A stretch of 9,137 nt of DNA from the NCBI GenBank assembly GCA_017505505.1, contig JAFVPA010000044.1:1-9137 (forward strand), given 5' to 3'. Position numbers and translations under genes: made by a program. The stretch comes from Oscillospiraceae bacterium. GTDB taxonomy: Bacteria; Bacillota_A; Clostridia; Oscillospirales; Oscillospiraceae. Of the stretch, positions 1-5,406 are shown one piece after another. Below the pieces are notes generated by a model. That model did not search any database. It was not told where the DNA came from and saw only the letters and a program-made list of their open reading frames with translations. Numbering within the stretch: the stretch's first letter is position 1; each line of letters begins with the position of its first letter.

Positions 1-114
1 GACAAACAGAGCCGTGAATTTACAGCCGAAAGCCGCCGCCATGGTGGCAGCGGTTCGGATAATACGGGCATTGGAGGGCGCAGAAGACAGGCCCACCAGA
101 ATATGTTCCTCCAT
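1..114 (-). CDS. KdpD-like sensor histidine kinase, N-terminal Usp domain (partial)
   Basis: Only the first 38 codons are present; the frame stays open to the window edge. The peptide begins MEEHILVGLSSAPSNARIIR and continues through an alanine-rich helix to the beta strand FTALFV. This is the pattern of the universal-stress-protein (Usp) domain of KdpD-type osmosensing/potassium-sensing kinases: strand, SPSSARLIR-like turn, helix, then a TALYV-like strand. The start ATG follows a strong AGGAGGGG (127-120) at a 5-base spacing. Unlike E. coli KdpD, the protein starts straight at the Usp domain, so the N-terminal KdpD/Walker ATP-binding domain is absent, as in short clostridial forms. It follows ktrB, ktrA and a small membrane gene on the same strand, so it probably senses potassium or turgor for that system. 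A stand-alone Usp protein cannot be excluded, because the kinase domains lie outside the window. Confidence 0.72.
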   Translation of the reverse strand, partial: MEEHILVGLSSAPSNARIIRTAATMAAAFGCKFTALFV

Positions 115-140
115 ATGCTCCCCTCCTTTTGTTTTTCTGC

Positions 141-169
141 ATTATAACATAGATATTTCGGAATTTCTA
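141..169 (-). promoter_or_regulatory. Internal extended -10 promoter before the KdpD-like kinase gene
   Basis: On the minus strand a perfect TATAAT (146-141) is preceded by TG one base upstream, giving an extended -10. TAGAAA (169-164, 4 of 6 matches to TTGACA) sits 17 bases upstream and overlaps the stop codon of the small ORF. Predicted initiation near position 134 leaves a leader of about 20 bases before the kinase gene. The kinase could therefore be transcribed apart from ktrBA. Not tested experimentally. Confidence 0.6.
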
Positions 170-286
170 CCTGTGGTAAAATTTATCCAACAGGTCACCC
201 CAACCCAGAAGCTTGCTAAACAGGTAGATTTGTCCGCCGATGAAGCTGATGACGGTCATCACCAGCCAGAACTCGTTGTTGATCAT
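167..286 (-). CDS. 39-residue single-helix membrane microprotein coupled to ktrA
   Basis: The reading frame encodes 39 residues and ends in TAG. It starts MINNEFWLVMTVISF; a hydrophobic stretch spanning about residues 6-29 is predicted to cross the membrane once. The tail is short and polar, ending LLDKFYHR. The start ATG shares one base with the ktrA stop (TGATG), and no good ribosome binding site lies just before it, so translation would depend on coupling to ktrA. It fills almost exactly the space between ktrA and the internal promoter of the kinase gene. I do not recognise a named family. By position and size it recalls KdpF, the small stabilising peptide of the Kdp ATPase, or other membrane microproteins that bind transporters. 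That role is inference only. The frame could be a chance ORF, but its composition and the stop/start overlap argue for a real gene. Confidence 0.6.
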   Translation of the reverse strand: MINNEFWLVMTVISFIGGQIYLFSKLLGWGDLLDKFYHR

Positions 287-933
287 CAAATCCGGAAGCA
301 CTTCTGAATATCCTTGTACTTACCCATGACCATCAGGGACTTGCCCTCACACAGCAGGGTATCGGGGGTGATAAAGGAATCCAGTTTGCTTCCACACTTT
401 ACGGCCAGAATGTTGATGTTGAACTTTTTCCGGATGTCCAGACCGCCTACGGTCTTTCCCATCCAGGGTCTGGGAATGGTCACTTCAAAAATGGCGTGGT
501 CACCATCCAGTTCGATGTAATCCAGAATATGGTTTGCACTGTAGCGGATCGCCGTCCACCGGGCCATCTGCTTTTCCGGGTAGACAACCTCATCGGCACC
601 GTTACGCAGGAGGAACTTTTCCTGCACATCGGTCGCTGCCCGGGATACCACCAGTTTGGCTCCCAGCTCCTTCAGGAGCGATGTGGTTTCTAGAGAGCTC
701 TGGAAGTCATTTCCGATGGCAACAATGCACACATCGAAATTATCGACCCCAAGCGATTCCAGAAAACTCTGGCTGGTGGAATCACCGATCTGGGCGCTGG
801 TGACATAGGGGAGCACTTCCTGCACCAGTTCCTCTTTGTGGTCAACTGCCATGACCTGGTGATTTAAGTCCCGGAGCTTCATGGCAATGTGCTTGCCGAA
901 GCGCCCAAGGCCAATCAACAATATGGATTTCAT
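286..933 (-). CDS. ktrA: Potassium uptake regulatory subunit KtrA (TrkA/RCK family)
   Basis: This is the cytoplasmic ring-forming subunit that gates the KtrB potassium channel. Its N-terminal RCK domain (about residues 1-130) has the Rossmann nucleotide motif GLGRFG (8-13) and the acidic residue D31 after the second strand. The conserved GADEVVYPE segment (112-120) carries the glutamate that binds a divalent ion in B. subtilis KtrA. A C-terminal RCK_C domain (about 138-215) in this family often binds cyclic-di-AMP. The length of 215 residues is normal. Two ATGs are in frame. The first (939) lies one base from the GGAGGG (946-941), while ATG at 933 has a 7-base spacing, so I chose 933 (MKSILLIGLGRF). 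The gene lies downstream of ktrB, separated by a palindromic repeat, and its stop overlaps the next small gene. Confidence 0.93.
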   Translation of the reverse strand: MKSILLIGLGRFGKHIAMKLRDLNHQVMAVDHKEELVQEVLPYVTSAQIGDSTSQSFLESLGVDNFDVCIVAIGNDFQSSLETTSLLKELGAKLVVSRAATDVQEKFLLRNGADEVVYPEKQMARWTAIRYSANHILDYIELDGDHAIFEVTIPRPWMGKTVGGLDIRKKFNINILAVKCGSKLDSFITPDTLLCEGKSLMVMGKYKDIQKCFRI

Positions 934-958
934 ATGCATTCCCTCCTTTTTACATCAT

Positions 959-1058
959 GTTATTGCGAGGAGGGCAAAGCCCGACGTGGCAATCCCCAAA
1001 GATTTCCGGTATTTTTCAGGAGATTGCCACGCCAGTGTGCGCACTGGCTCGCAATGAC
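959..1058. repeat. Cruciform (REPIN-like) palindromic element 1
   Basis: Outer arms GTTATTGCGAG (959-969) and CTCGCAATGAC (1048-1058) pair with one G-T wobble. Inner arms CGTGGCAATC (985-994) and GATTGCCACG (1022-1031) pair perfectly. Between outer and inner arms sits one hairpin on each side: GGGC-AAA-GCCC (972-982) on the left and CCAGTG-TGCG-CACTGG (1032-1047) on the right. The whole folds as a four-way junction with a 27-base central loop. It fills the gap between the ktrB stop and the ktrA ribosome binding site. Repeats with ATTGCGAG/GTGGCAATC ends are, from memory, multi-copy in Oscillospiraceae genomes; copy number here was not checked. Confidence 0.88.
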
Positions 1059-1063
1059 AGTGG

Positions 1064-2395
1064 TTATCCGACTGTGATCTTCTCCAGAGGTAGTCTGGAT
1101 AGCATATTTTTTGTTGCTGGCAGTGTTGCGAAAATCAAAGTCAAGCCGCCAACTCTGCCGAAGAACATCAGCATTATCAAAACCAGTCTGGAAACCGTTC
1201 CCAAACCAGGTGTGATGCCTAGGGTCAGGCCAACTGTTCCCACTGCTGAAGCACTTTCAAACAGGCATGTCATCAGGGGAAGGTTTTCTGCCCGGCTGAT
1301 GATCATGCCGCCTGCCAGGAACAAGATAATGTACAGAAGAAATACCGTCACAGCGTTTTTTACGGTATCATCGGCGATTCTGCGGCCAAAGAACTGTCCG
1401 TTTTCCCGTTTCCGGAAGACCGCCACCGCGCAGGCTGCCAGCACGGCAAAGGTGGTTGTTTTCATACCGCCGGCTGTTGAGCCGGGGCTGCCGCCGATGA
1501 GCATCAGCAGGCAGGTTATCATTTGACCTGTTTCGCTGAGAAGCGTCAGATCCAGTGTGTTGAATCCAGCAGTTCTTGGGGTCACAGCCTGAAACAGGGA
1601 ACCCCAGAACCGCTGTGAAGGAGAAAAACATGAAAATTCAAAGAAGTAAAAATACAATGCCGGAAGGAGAATTAAAATTCCCGTGACTGCCAGGATGACC
1701 TTGCTCTGCATCCGGTACCGTTTCATGTGGTAACCATTCTGACGAATATCCTGCCAGGTCAGAAATCCGATGCCGCCGATGATGATCAGAAGCATAATAG
1801 TGATATTCACCACCGGGTGAGATACATAAGCAGTCAGAGAGGAATAGGGATTGTTCGCGCCCATCAGATCAAAGCCTGCATTGCAGAATGCAGAGATGGA
1901 ATGGAAAACTGCCAACCAAATACCCTTCATTCCGTATTCCGGGATGAATACGATCATCAGCACCAAGGCACCCAGCAGCTCAAACAGGAAGATTCCTTTT
2001 AAGATAAATCCAGTAAACCGGACAATTCCGCCCACATGGTGGGCAGAAACCGCATCCTGCATGGTGCTTCGCTGCATTAGAGAGATCTTCTTGCCCGAGG
2101 CCATGGTAATTGCTGCTGCAACTGTCACAACTCCCATGCCGCCGATCTGGATCAGCAGAAGAATCACCGCCTGACCAAACGCTGACCAATGGGTTGCCGT
2201 ATCATATACAACCAGACCCGTCACGCAAACTGCAGATGTGGAGGTAAACAGACAGTCGAGAAAAGGTGTCGCTGTACCTGTGTTACCGGAAACCGGAAGC
2301 ATCAGCACCAGGGCACCCAACGCAATCACAAAGGCAAAACCAAGGAGAATGATCTGCGAGGAACTAATTTGTCGCCTATAGAACAGCGCCCACAT
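1064..2395 (-). CDS. ktrB: Potassium uptake channel subunit KtrB (TrkH family)
   Basis: This is the membrane subunit for potassium (often sodium-coupled) uptake; it forms a dimer that sits on a KtrA ring. The 443-residue product shows the four membrane-pore-membrane repeats of the TrkH/Ktr family, each with its selectivity-filter glycine: SAVCVTG (G60), SAFCNAG (G174), VTPRTAG (G277) and SAVGTVG (G389). The conserved GGSPGSTAGGMK loop (301-312) is intact, and hydrophobic helices span the full length. An in-frame ATG at 2425 exists but lacks a ribosome binding site. ATG at 2395 follows AAAGGGGG (2410-2403) at a 7-base spacing and begins MWALFYRRQISS, so it is preferred. It is the first gene of the minus-strand cluster. 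Its upstream region carries a KdpE-like direct repeat. Confidence 0.94.
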   Translation of the reverse strand: MWALFYRRQISSSQIILLGFAFVIALGALVLMLPVSGNTGTATPFLDCLFTSTSAVCVTGLVVYDTATHWSAFGQAVILLLIQIGGMGVVTVAAAITMASGKKISLMQRSTMQDAVSAHHVGGIVRFTGFILKGIFLFELLGALVLMIVFIPEYGMKGIWLAVFHSISAFCNAGFDLMGANNPYSSLTAYVSHPVVNITIMLLIIIGGIGFLTWQDIRQNGYHMKRYRMQSKVILAVTGILILLPALYFYFFEFSCFSPSQRFWGSLFQAVTPRTAGFNTLDLTLLSETGQMITCLLMLIGGSPGSTAGGMKTTTFAVLAACAVAVFRKRENGQFFGRRIADDTVKNAVTVFLLYIILFLAGGMIISRAENLPLMTCLFESASAVGTVGLTLGITPGLGTVSRLVLIMLMFFGRVGGLTLIFATLPATKNMLSRLPLEKITVG

Positions 2396-2436
2396 GGTGA
2401 TACCCCCTTTCTTTGGTATCATCATACAATTTAAGG

Positions 2437-2465
2437 CATAAAAAGGGTGTTAAGAGTGTGGTCAA
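2437..2465 (-). promoter_or_regulatory. Probable ktrB promoter with weak -10
   Basis: On the minus strand TTGACC (2465-2460, 5 of 6 matches) is followed 17 bases later by TTTATG (2442-2437, 3 of 6); a TATGCC two bases further on is an alternative. A good -35 with a poor -10 fits an activator-dependent promoter. The direct repeat directly upstream would place an activator beside the -35. The start site is inferred only. Confidence 0.42.
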
Positions 2466-2468
2466 TGG

Positions 2469-2485
2469 TATAAAGATTGTATAAA
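2469..2485 (-). promoter_or_regulatory. KdpE-like direct-repeat operator upstream of ktrB
   Basis: On the minus strand the hexamer TTTATA occurs twice (2485-2480 and 2474-2469) separated by 5 bases. The repeat unit extends to AATCTTTATA, giving an 11-base period, close to one helical turn. OmpR/PhoB-family response regulators bind such direct repeats, and the E. coli KdpE box is, from memory, TTTATA-N5-TTTACA. It lies 3 bases upstream of the TTGACC -35 of ktrB. A KdpD-like kinase gene in the same cluster supplies a matching partner. The site also lies upstream of a perfect plus-strand TATAAT (2504-2509), so it could affect divergent transcription too. Confidence 0.5.
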
Positions 2486-2577
2486 GATTCTTAAAATAAA
2501 GGTTATAATTTCATTTCGTCCTTTCTGTCCCTATTGTCCCGGAACTTTCGTCCCCAAATAGCTGGTGCATCACACAG

Positions 2578-2641
2578 CAGCATATATTGGCTCTGCACTC
2601 TGAAAATCTATGTTACAAAACACAGATACCGGAATATGCTG
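2578..2641 (+). promoter_or_regulatory. Candidate promoter/operator of the SOD-family gene
   Basis: An interrupted dyad ATCTATGTT (2606-2614), loop ACAA, AACACAGAT (2619-2627) pairs at 8 of 9 positions and covers a possible -10, TATGTT (2609-2614). A weak -35, TTGGCT (2587-2592), lies 16 bases upstream. An outer inverted repeat CAGCATAT (2578-2585) / ATATGCTG (2634-2641) ends just before the ribosome binding site. This is compatible with a repressor operator or a leader hairpin. Both promoter boxes are poor matches. A perfect TATAAT at 2504-2509 without a convincing -35 is an alternative. Confidence 0.3.
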
Positions 2642-2656
2642 ATATGAGGTGATCTA

Positions 2657-3103
2657 ATGCAACATTGTAGAAAATATCCGGATGCAGTAGCACAAATTCA
2701 GGGTGGTATGGAAGCACCACAGTTATCTGGATGTGTTCATTTTTACCAGCAGAATAGATGCGTGTTAATTGTGGCGGAAATTTTTGGACTGCCCAGGGAA
2801 AGTGAGACAGGATTCTTCGGTTTTCACATTCACCAAGGTGGAAGCTGCTCCGGAACGGACTTTTCCGAAACAGGAAGTCATTACAATCCCGTGGATCAGG
2901 TGCATCCAAAACACGCTGGTGACTTACCGCCGTTGATCTGTTGCCGGGGGAACGCATACCTGGCTGTGAAAACAGATTGGTTTACTGTGCCTGATATTAT
3001 CGGAAAAACGGTAGTCATACACAGCGATCCGGATGACTTCCGCACGCAGCCTGCCGGCAATGCCGGAAAGAAAATTGCCTGCGGTGTGATCTGCAAGGGA
3101 TGA
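2657..3103 (+). CDS. Cu/Zn superoxide dismutase-family protein, no signal peptide
   Basis: The 148-residue product matches the SodC fold. Copper ligands H57 and H59 lie in GFHIHQGG and H122 in VVIHSDPDD. H75 in GSHYNP would be the bridging ligand. Zinc ligands H83, H86 and D89 lie in VHPKHAGD, with a much shortened zinc loop. C64 and C142 could form the conserved disulphide. The C-terminal motif NAGKKIACGVI has lysine (K139) where typical enzymes have the active-site arginine. The product would convert superoxide to oxygen and peroxide if it is metallated. There is no signal peptide or lipobox, so a cytoplasmic location is predicted, unusual for SodC proteins. GAGGTG (2646-2651) precedes the ATG by 5 bases. 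Codon use (TTA, AGA, GTA, GCA, CCA) is far more A/T-ending than in the neighbouring malQ. It is divergent from ktrB. Family assignment is secure; enzymatic activity is inferred. Confidence 0.85.
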   Translation: MQHCRKYPDAVAQIQGGMEAPQLSGCVHFYQQNRCVLIVAEIFGLPRESETGFFGFHIHQGGSCSGTDFSETGSHYNPVDQVHPKHAGDLPPLICCRGNAYLAVKTDWFTVPDIIGKTVVIHSDPDDFRTQPAGNAGKKIACGVICKG

Positions 3104-3422
3104 TAACAGTTTGCACCTTGGATAATTCGATAGCGACGCAGGCCAAAACAGGTGGTGCACTCCGTAGTAAAGCTGTGCATTGTATCAACTTGTGGTATTT
3201 TTTGTGGAATGGATATGGGACTCGAAAGGCCGGACCCGGCGCAGCCGGGGTAAAAACATGACAACGGCATGCTTTTAGGCTGTGGGAGCGTCCTTTCCAT
3301 ATCCGACGGCATTCCGGAGAGGTGCTGACGGATATGGAAACTTTTGCTATGGTATTTCTGAATAAAGCAAACGTTGCAAAATTGTTCAAACCGCCGAAAA
3401 TCAAAACCCGCGTACCAAATTG
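3104..3422. other. Gene-free region between the SOD-family gene and malQ
   Basis: No reading frame here has both a credible start and protein-like composition. The stretch holds a compact hairpin CCCGGC-GCA-GCCGGG (3235-3249), a 12-bp stem at 3294-3340, an inverted pair TGCACC/GGTGCA (3112-3117, 3154-3159), and a near-palindrome GCAAACGTTGC (3367-3377) about 90 bases before the malQ start site. No convincing terminator for the upstream gene was found apart from the 3294-3340 hairpin. Base composition is mixed. Confidence 0.6.
3294..3340 (+). repeat. 12-bp inverted repeat, possible terminator of the SOD-family transcript
   Basis: TTTCCATATCCG (3294-3305) pairs perfectly with CGGATATGGAAA (3329-3340) around a 23-base loop, followed by CTTTTG. 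The same 8-mer GGATATGG also occurs at 3211-3218, so the central CCATATCC (3297-3304) has two possible partners. The weak T-run and long loop make a terminator role uncertain. Confidence 0.45.
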
Positions 3423-3451
3423 TTGACCTTTCTTATAAAAAACACTATACT
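3423..3451 (+). promoter_or_regulatory. malQ promoter
   Basis: TTGACC (3423-3428, 5 of 6) and TATACT (3446-3451, 5 of 6) are separated by exactly 17 bases, a strong vegetative-type promoter. Initiation is expected near 3458, giving a leader of about 58 bases before malQ. Confidence 0.8.
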
Positions 3452-3461
3452 TTTAGAGAAC

Positions 3462-3473
3462 GGAAACGTTTCC
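3462..3473 (+). promoter_or_regulatory. LacI/GalR-family-type operator at the malQ start site
   Basis: GGAAACGTTTCC is a perfect 12-base palindrome with the central CG typical of LacI-family operators (MalR, CcpA cre). It fits the general cre pattern except at the outer W positions and the first T. It begins a few bases after the predicted transcription start, where a bound repressor would block initiation or elongation. A maltose/maltodextrin regulator or CcpA is the likeliest ligand; which one cannot be told from the sequence. Confidence 0.65.
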
Positions 3474-3515
3474 AGTTTTTGAGAAGCGTTATCTATAAAG
3501 AAGGAGTGTTTCATT

Positions 3516-5063
3516 ATGAAGCGTTACGCAGGTGTCCTGCTGTCTGTTACCAGCCTGCCGTCCAACTACGGTATTGGCTGCTTTGACCAGGCGGCTTATG
3601 ATTTTGTGGACTGGCTGGCCGCAGCCGGTCAGCGCTATTGGCAGATCCTGCCTTTGGGTTCTACCTCCCACGGCGGCTCTGACGATTCCCCCTACCAGGC
3701 CTATTCCGCTTTTGCCGGCAATCCCTATCTGATCTCCCTGGATGCCCTCATTGAGGAAGGTGTTCTGACTAAGGAAGAATGCGATGCTGTGGACTTTGGC
3801 GACAACGCCGCCAAGGTGGACTTCGACAAGCTCCATGAAAACCGCTTTGCCCTGCTGCATAAGGCTTATGAGCGCAGCAACGTCAGCCATGATCCTGAGT
3901 TCCGGGCCTTCTGCAATGACAACCACTGGTGGCTCAATGACTATGCTCTGTTCATGGCTCTGAAATCCTTCTTCAAGGAAGTGTCCTTCCGGGAGTGGCC
4001 CGAGGATATCCGGATGCACTGGGGCTTTGCGCTGGACTATTACAACCGGGAGCTGTATTTTGACGTAGAGTTCCAGAAATACATCCAGTTCAAGTTTGAC
4101 CAGCAGTGGACACGGCTTAAAAAGTATGCCAACGACAAGCACATCCAGATCGTGGGCGATATCCCCATCTACGTTTCTCCCGATGGTGCCGATGTCTGGG
4201 CCCATCCCGAGCTGTTCCAGCTGGATGAGCATAATGAGTCCTCCTCCATCGCAGGCTGCCCCCCCGATGCCTTTGCCGAGGACGGCCAGGTCTGGGGCAA
4301 CCCCCTGTACCGCTGGGATTTCCACAAGGCCACCGGCTATGAGTGGTGGGTCACCCGTATGTGGCATTCCTTCAAGCTGTATGATGTGGTTCGTATCGAC
4401 CATTTCCGTGGCTTCGACGAGTACTTCTCCATCCCCGCTGACAAGGGCAGTGCCAAGTACGGCCACTGGGAGAAGGGTCCCGGCATGGACCTGTTCAACA
4501 CCATCCACGCCCGCCTGGGCGATGTGTCCGTCATTGCGGAGGATCTGGGCCTCATGACCGAGGGTGTCCGCCAGCTGGTGAAGGACAGCGGCTATCCCAA
4601 CATGAAGGTCCTGCAGTTCGCTGTGGATCCTGCCGATATTGCCTATTCCAACGACTACTGGCCCCAGAACTACAGCCGCAACTGCGTGGTCTACACCGGT
4701 ACCCACGATAATGAAACGCTGGCCGGCTGGTACGCAGGCCTGACCAAGCCCGCAAAGGCCCAGGTCCGCAACTATGTTCAGAATTTTGACGAAGCAGAGA
4801 AGCGGATGTACAAGGTGCTGCTGAATACTGCCATGACCTCTGTGGCCAGGGACTGCATCATCCCCATGCAGGACCACCTGGGTCTGGACAACACCTGCCG
4901 CATGAACCAGCCCGGCACTGTGGGCTTCAACTGGCGCTGGCGTCTGCTGCCCGGCCAGGTGACAGCGGAACTGGCCGAGGAAGTCAAGGCCATGACAGTG
5001 CGCGCCAACCGCGCCAACTGGGACTGCCTGAATGCCATGAAGGAAGAAGCAGACGAAGAATGA
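3516..5063 (+). CDS. malQ: 4-alpha-glucanotransferase (amylomaltase, GH77)
   Basis: This cytoplasmic enzyme transfers alpha-1,4-glucan segments between maltodextrins and releases glucose. The 515-residue length is typical of bacterial amylomaltases. The N-terminus (LLSVTSLPSNYGIG, then YWQILPLG and SPYQAYSAFAGNP) is characteristic. Catalytic residues align with Thermus amylomaltase: nucleophile D295 in VRIDHFRGF, acid/base E342 in VIAEDLG, and transition-state stabiliser D398 in YTGTHDNET. The GCPPDAFAEDGQVWGNPLY loop (248-265) is the conserved 250s loop. AAGGAG (3501-3506) precedes the ATG by 9 bases. It stands alone between its own promoter/operator and a strong terminator, so it is probably a single-gene unit. 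Codons are strongly G/C-ending, suggesting high expression. Confidence 0.96.
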   Translation: MKRYAGVLLSVTSLPSNYGIGCFDQAAYDFVDWLAAAGQRYWQILPLGSTSHGGSDDSPYQAYSAFAGNPYLISLDALIEEGVLTKEECDAVDFGDNAAKVDFDKLHENRFALLHKAYERSNVSHDPEFRAFCNDNHWWLNDYALFMALKSFFKEVSFREWPEDIRMHWGFALDYYNRELYFDVEFQKYIQFKFDQQWTRLKKYANDKHIQIVGDIPIYVSPDGADVWAHPELFQLDEHNESSSIAGCPPDAFAEDGQVWGNPLYRWDFHKATGYEWWVTRMWHSFKLYDVVRIDHFRGFDEYFSIPADKGSAKYGHWEKGPGMDLFNTIHARLGDVSVIAEDLGLMTEGVRQLVKDSGYPNMKVLQFAVDPADIAYSNDYWPQNYSRNCVVYTGTHDNETLAGWYAGLTKPAKAQVRNYVQNFDEAEKRMYKVLLNTAMTSVARDCIIPMQDHLGLDNTCRMNQPGTVGFNWRWRLLPGQVTAELAEEVKAMTVRANRANWDCLNAMKEEADEE

Positions 5064-5071
5064 TCTCCTGC

Positions 5072-5099
5072 CCCCCACCCATTTGGGTGGGGGCTTTCT
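5072..5099 (+). terminator. Intrinsic terminator of malQ
   Basis: CCCCCACCC (5072-5080) and GGGTGGGGG (5085-5093) form a perfect 9-bp GC-rich stem with loop ATTT, followed by CTTTCT, nine bases after the malQ stop. Confidence 0.85.
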
Positions 5100-5135
5100 G
5101 CTGTCGGGAAATGCCACAAATGAACATAAAGCAAT

Positions 5136-5237
5136 GTAGGGCGGGGTCCTGACCCCGCCGGGCAGTTTCAGACTTTGAGCGGTAACGTTGACGCTCAAAC
5201 GTTGATGCTGCCCGGCGGAGGCAGGCCTCCGCCCTAC
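5136..5237. repeat. Cruciform (REPIN-like) palindromic element 2, GTAGGGCGG family
   Basis: Two 30-base arms (5136-5165 and 5208-5237) are inverted copies at 26 of 30 positions. Each arm is itself a hairpin: GGGGTC-CT-GACCCC (5143-5156) on the left and GGCGGAGGC-AG-GCCTCCGCC (5214-5233) on the right. The four differences between arms form two compensated base pairs: G5145-C5154 against A5219-T5228, and T5147-A5152 against G5221-C5226. The spacer carries a further stem, TTTGAGCG/CGCTCAAA (5174-5181, 5192-5199). The terminal GTAGGGCGG...CCGCCCTAC is shared with the element at 7102-7176. It lies between the malQ terminator and the rimP promoter. Confidence 0.9.
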
Positions 5238-5350
5238 CGTATTACTTAACGGAATGATGTTGCGCAGAGGGGAGCACTGGTTTTGTCAACATTATGATAA
5301 AATCTTCCGCAAAACAGGAAAAAATCGTTGGATTTTCTGAAGGATTCCTC

Positions 5351-5379
5351 TTGCAAAACCGGAGTAACGGTGGTATAAT
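5351..5379 (+). promoter_or_regulatory. Promoter of the rimP-nusA-infB operon
   Basis: A perfect TATAAT (5374-5379) with TG one base upstream (extended -10) follows TTGCAA (5351-5356, 4 of 6) at a 17-base spacing. Initiation is expected near 5386. A direct repeat GTATGTA (5382-5388 and 5397-5403) surrounds the start region. The 3' end of the previous gene is 300 bases away and terminated, so this is probably the main operon promoter. Confidence 0.8.
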
Positions 5380-5406
5380 ACGTATGTAAATAGTAAGTAT
5401 GTAGGC

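Noticed and set aside
14..307. Plus-strand open frame at the left edge
   Set aside because: No ribosome binding site and no family resemblance. The minus strand explains the same bases with a Usp-domain start and a coupled membrane microprotein.
957..1526. Plus-strand open frame of 189 codons
   Set aside because: It starts inside the palindromic element and runs antisense to ktrB; its composition is not protein-like.
2396..2460. Possible cyclic-di-AMP (ydaO) riboswitch in the ktrB leader
   Set aside because: The predicted leader is far too short to hold that riboswitch, and none of its conserved segments is visible.
3111..3175. Resemblance to part of a cyclic-di-GMP-I riboswitch (GACGCA, GGCC, then GCACTCCG)
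   Set aside because: The 5' strand of the conserved P2 stem and the closing P1 helix are missing, and no gene start follows within reach. Probably coincidence; a covariance-model scan would settle it.
3235..3256. GC hairpin CCCGGC-GCA-GCCGGG as an intrinsic terminator
   Set aside because: It is followed by A residues on the plus strand and by no T-run on the minus strand.
3489..5198. Long minus-strand open frame opposite malQ (569 codons)
   Set aside because: It lies opposite the well-supported malQ frame, which has all GH77 catalytic residues. Its product has a biased V/G/H/Q composition typical of antisense frames over G/C-ending codons, and it resembles no family.
5283..5303. TTGTCA and TAAAAT as a promoter upstream of rimP
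   Set aside because: The spacing is only 9 bases; the TTGCAA/TATAAT pair at 5351-5379 is far better.
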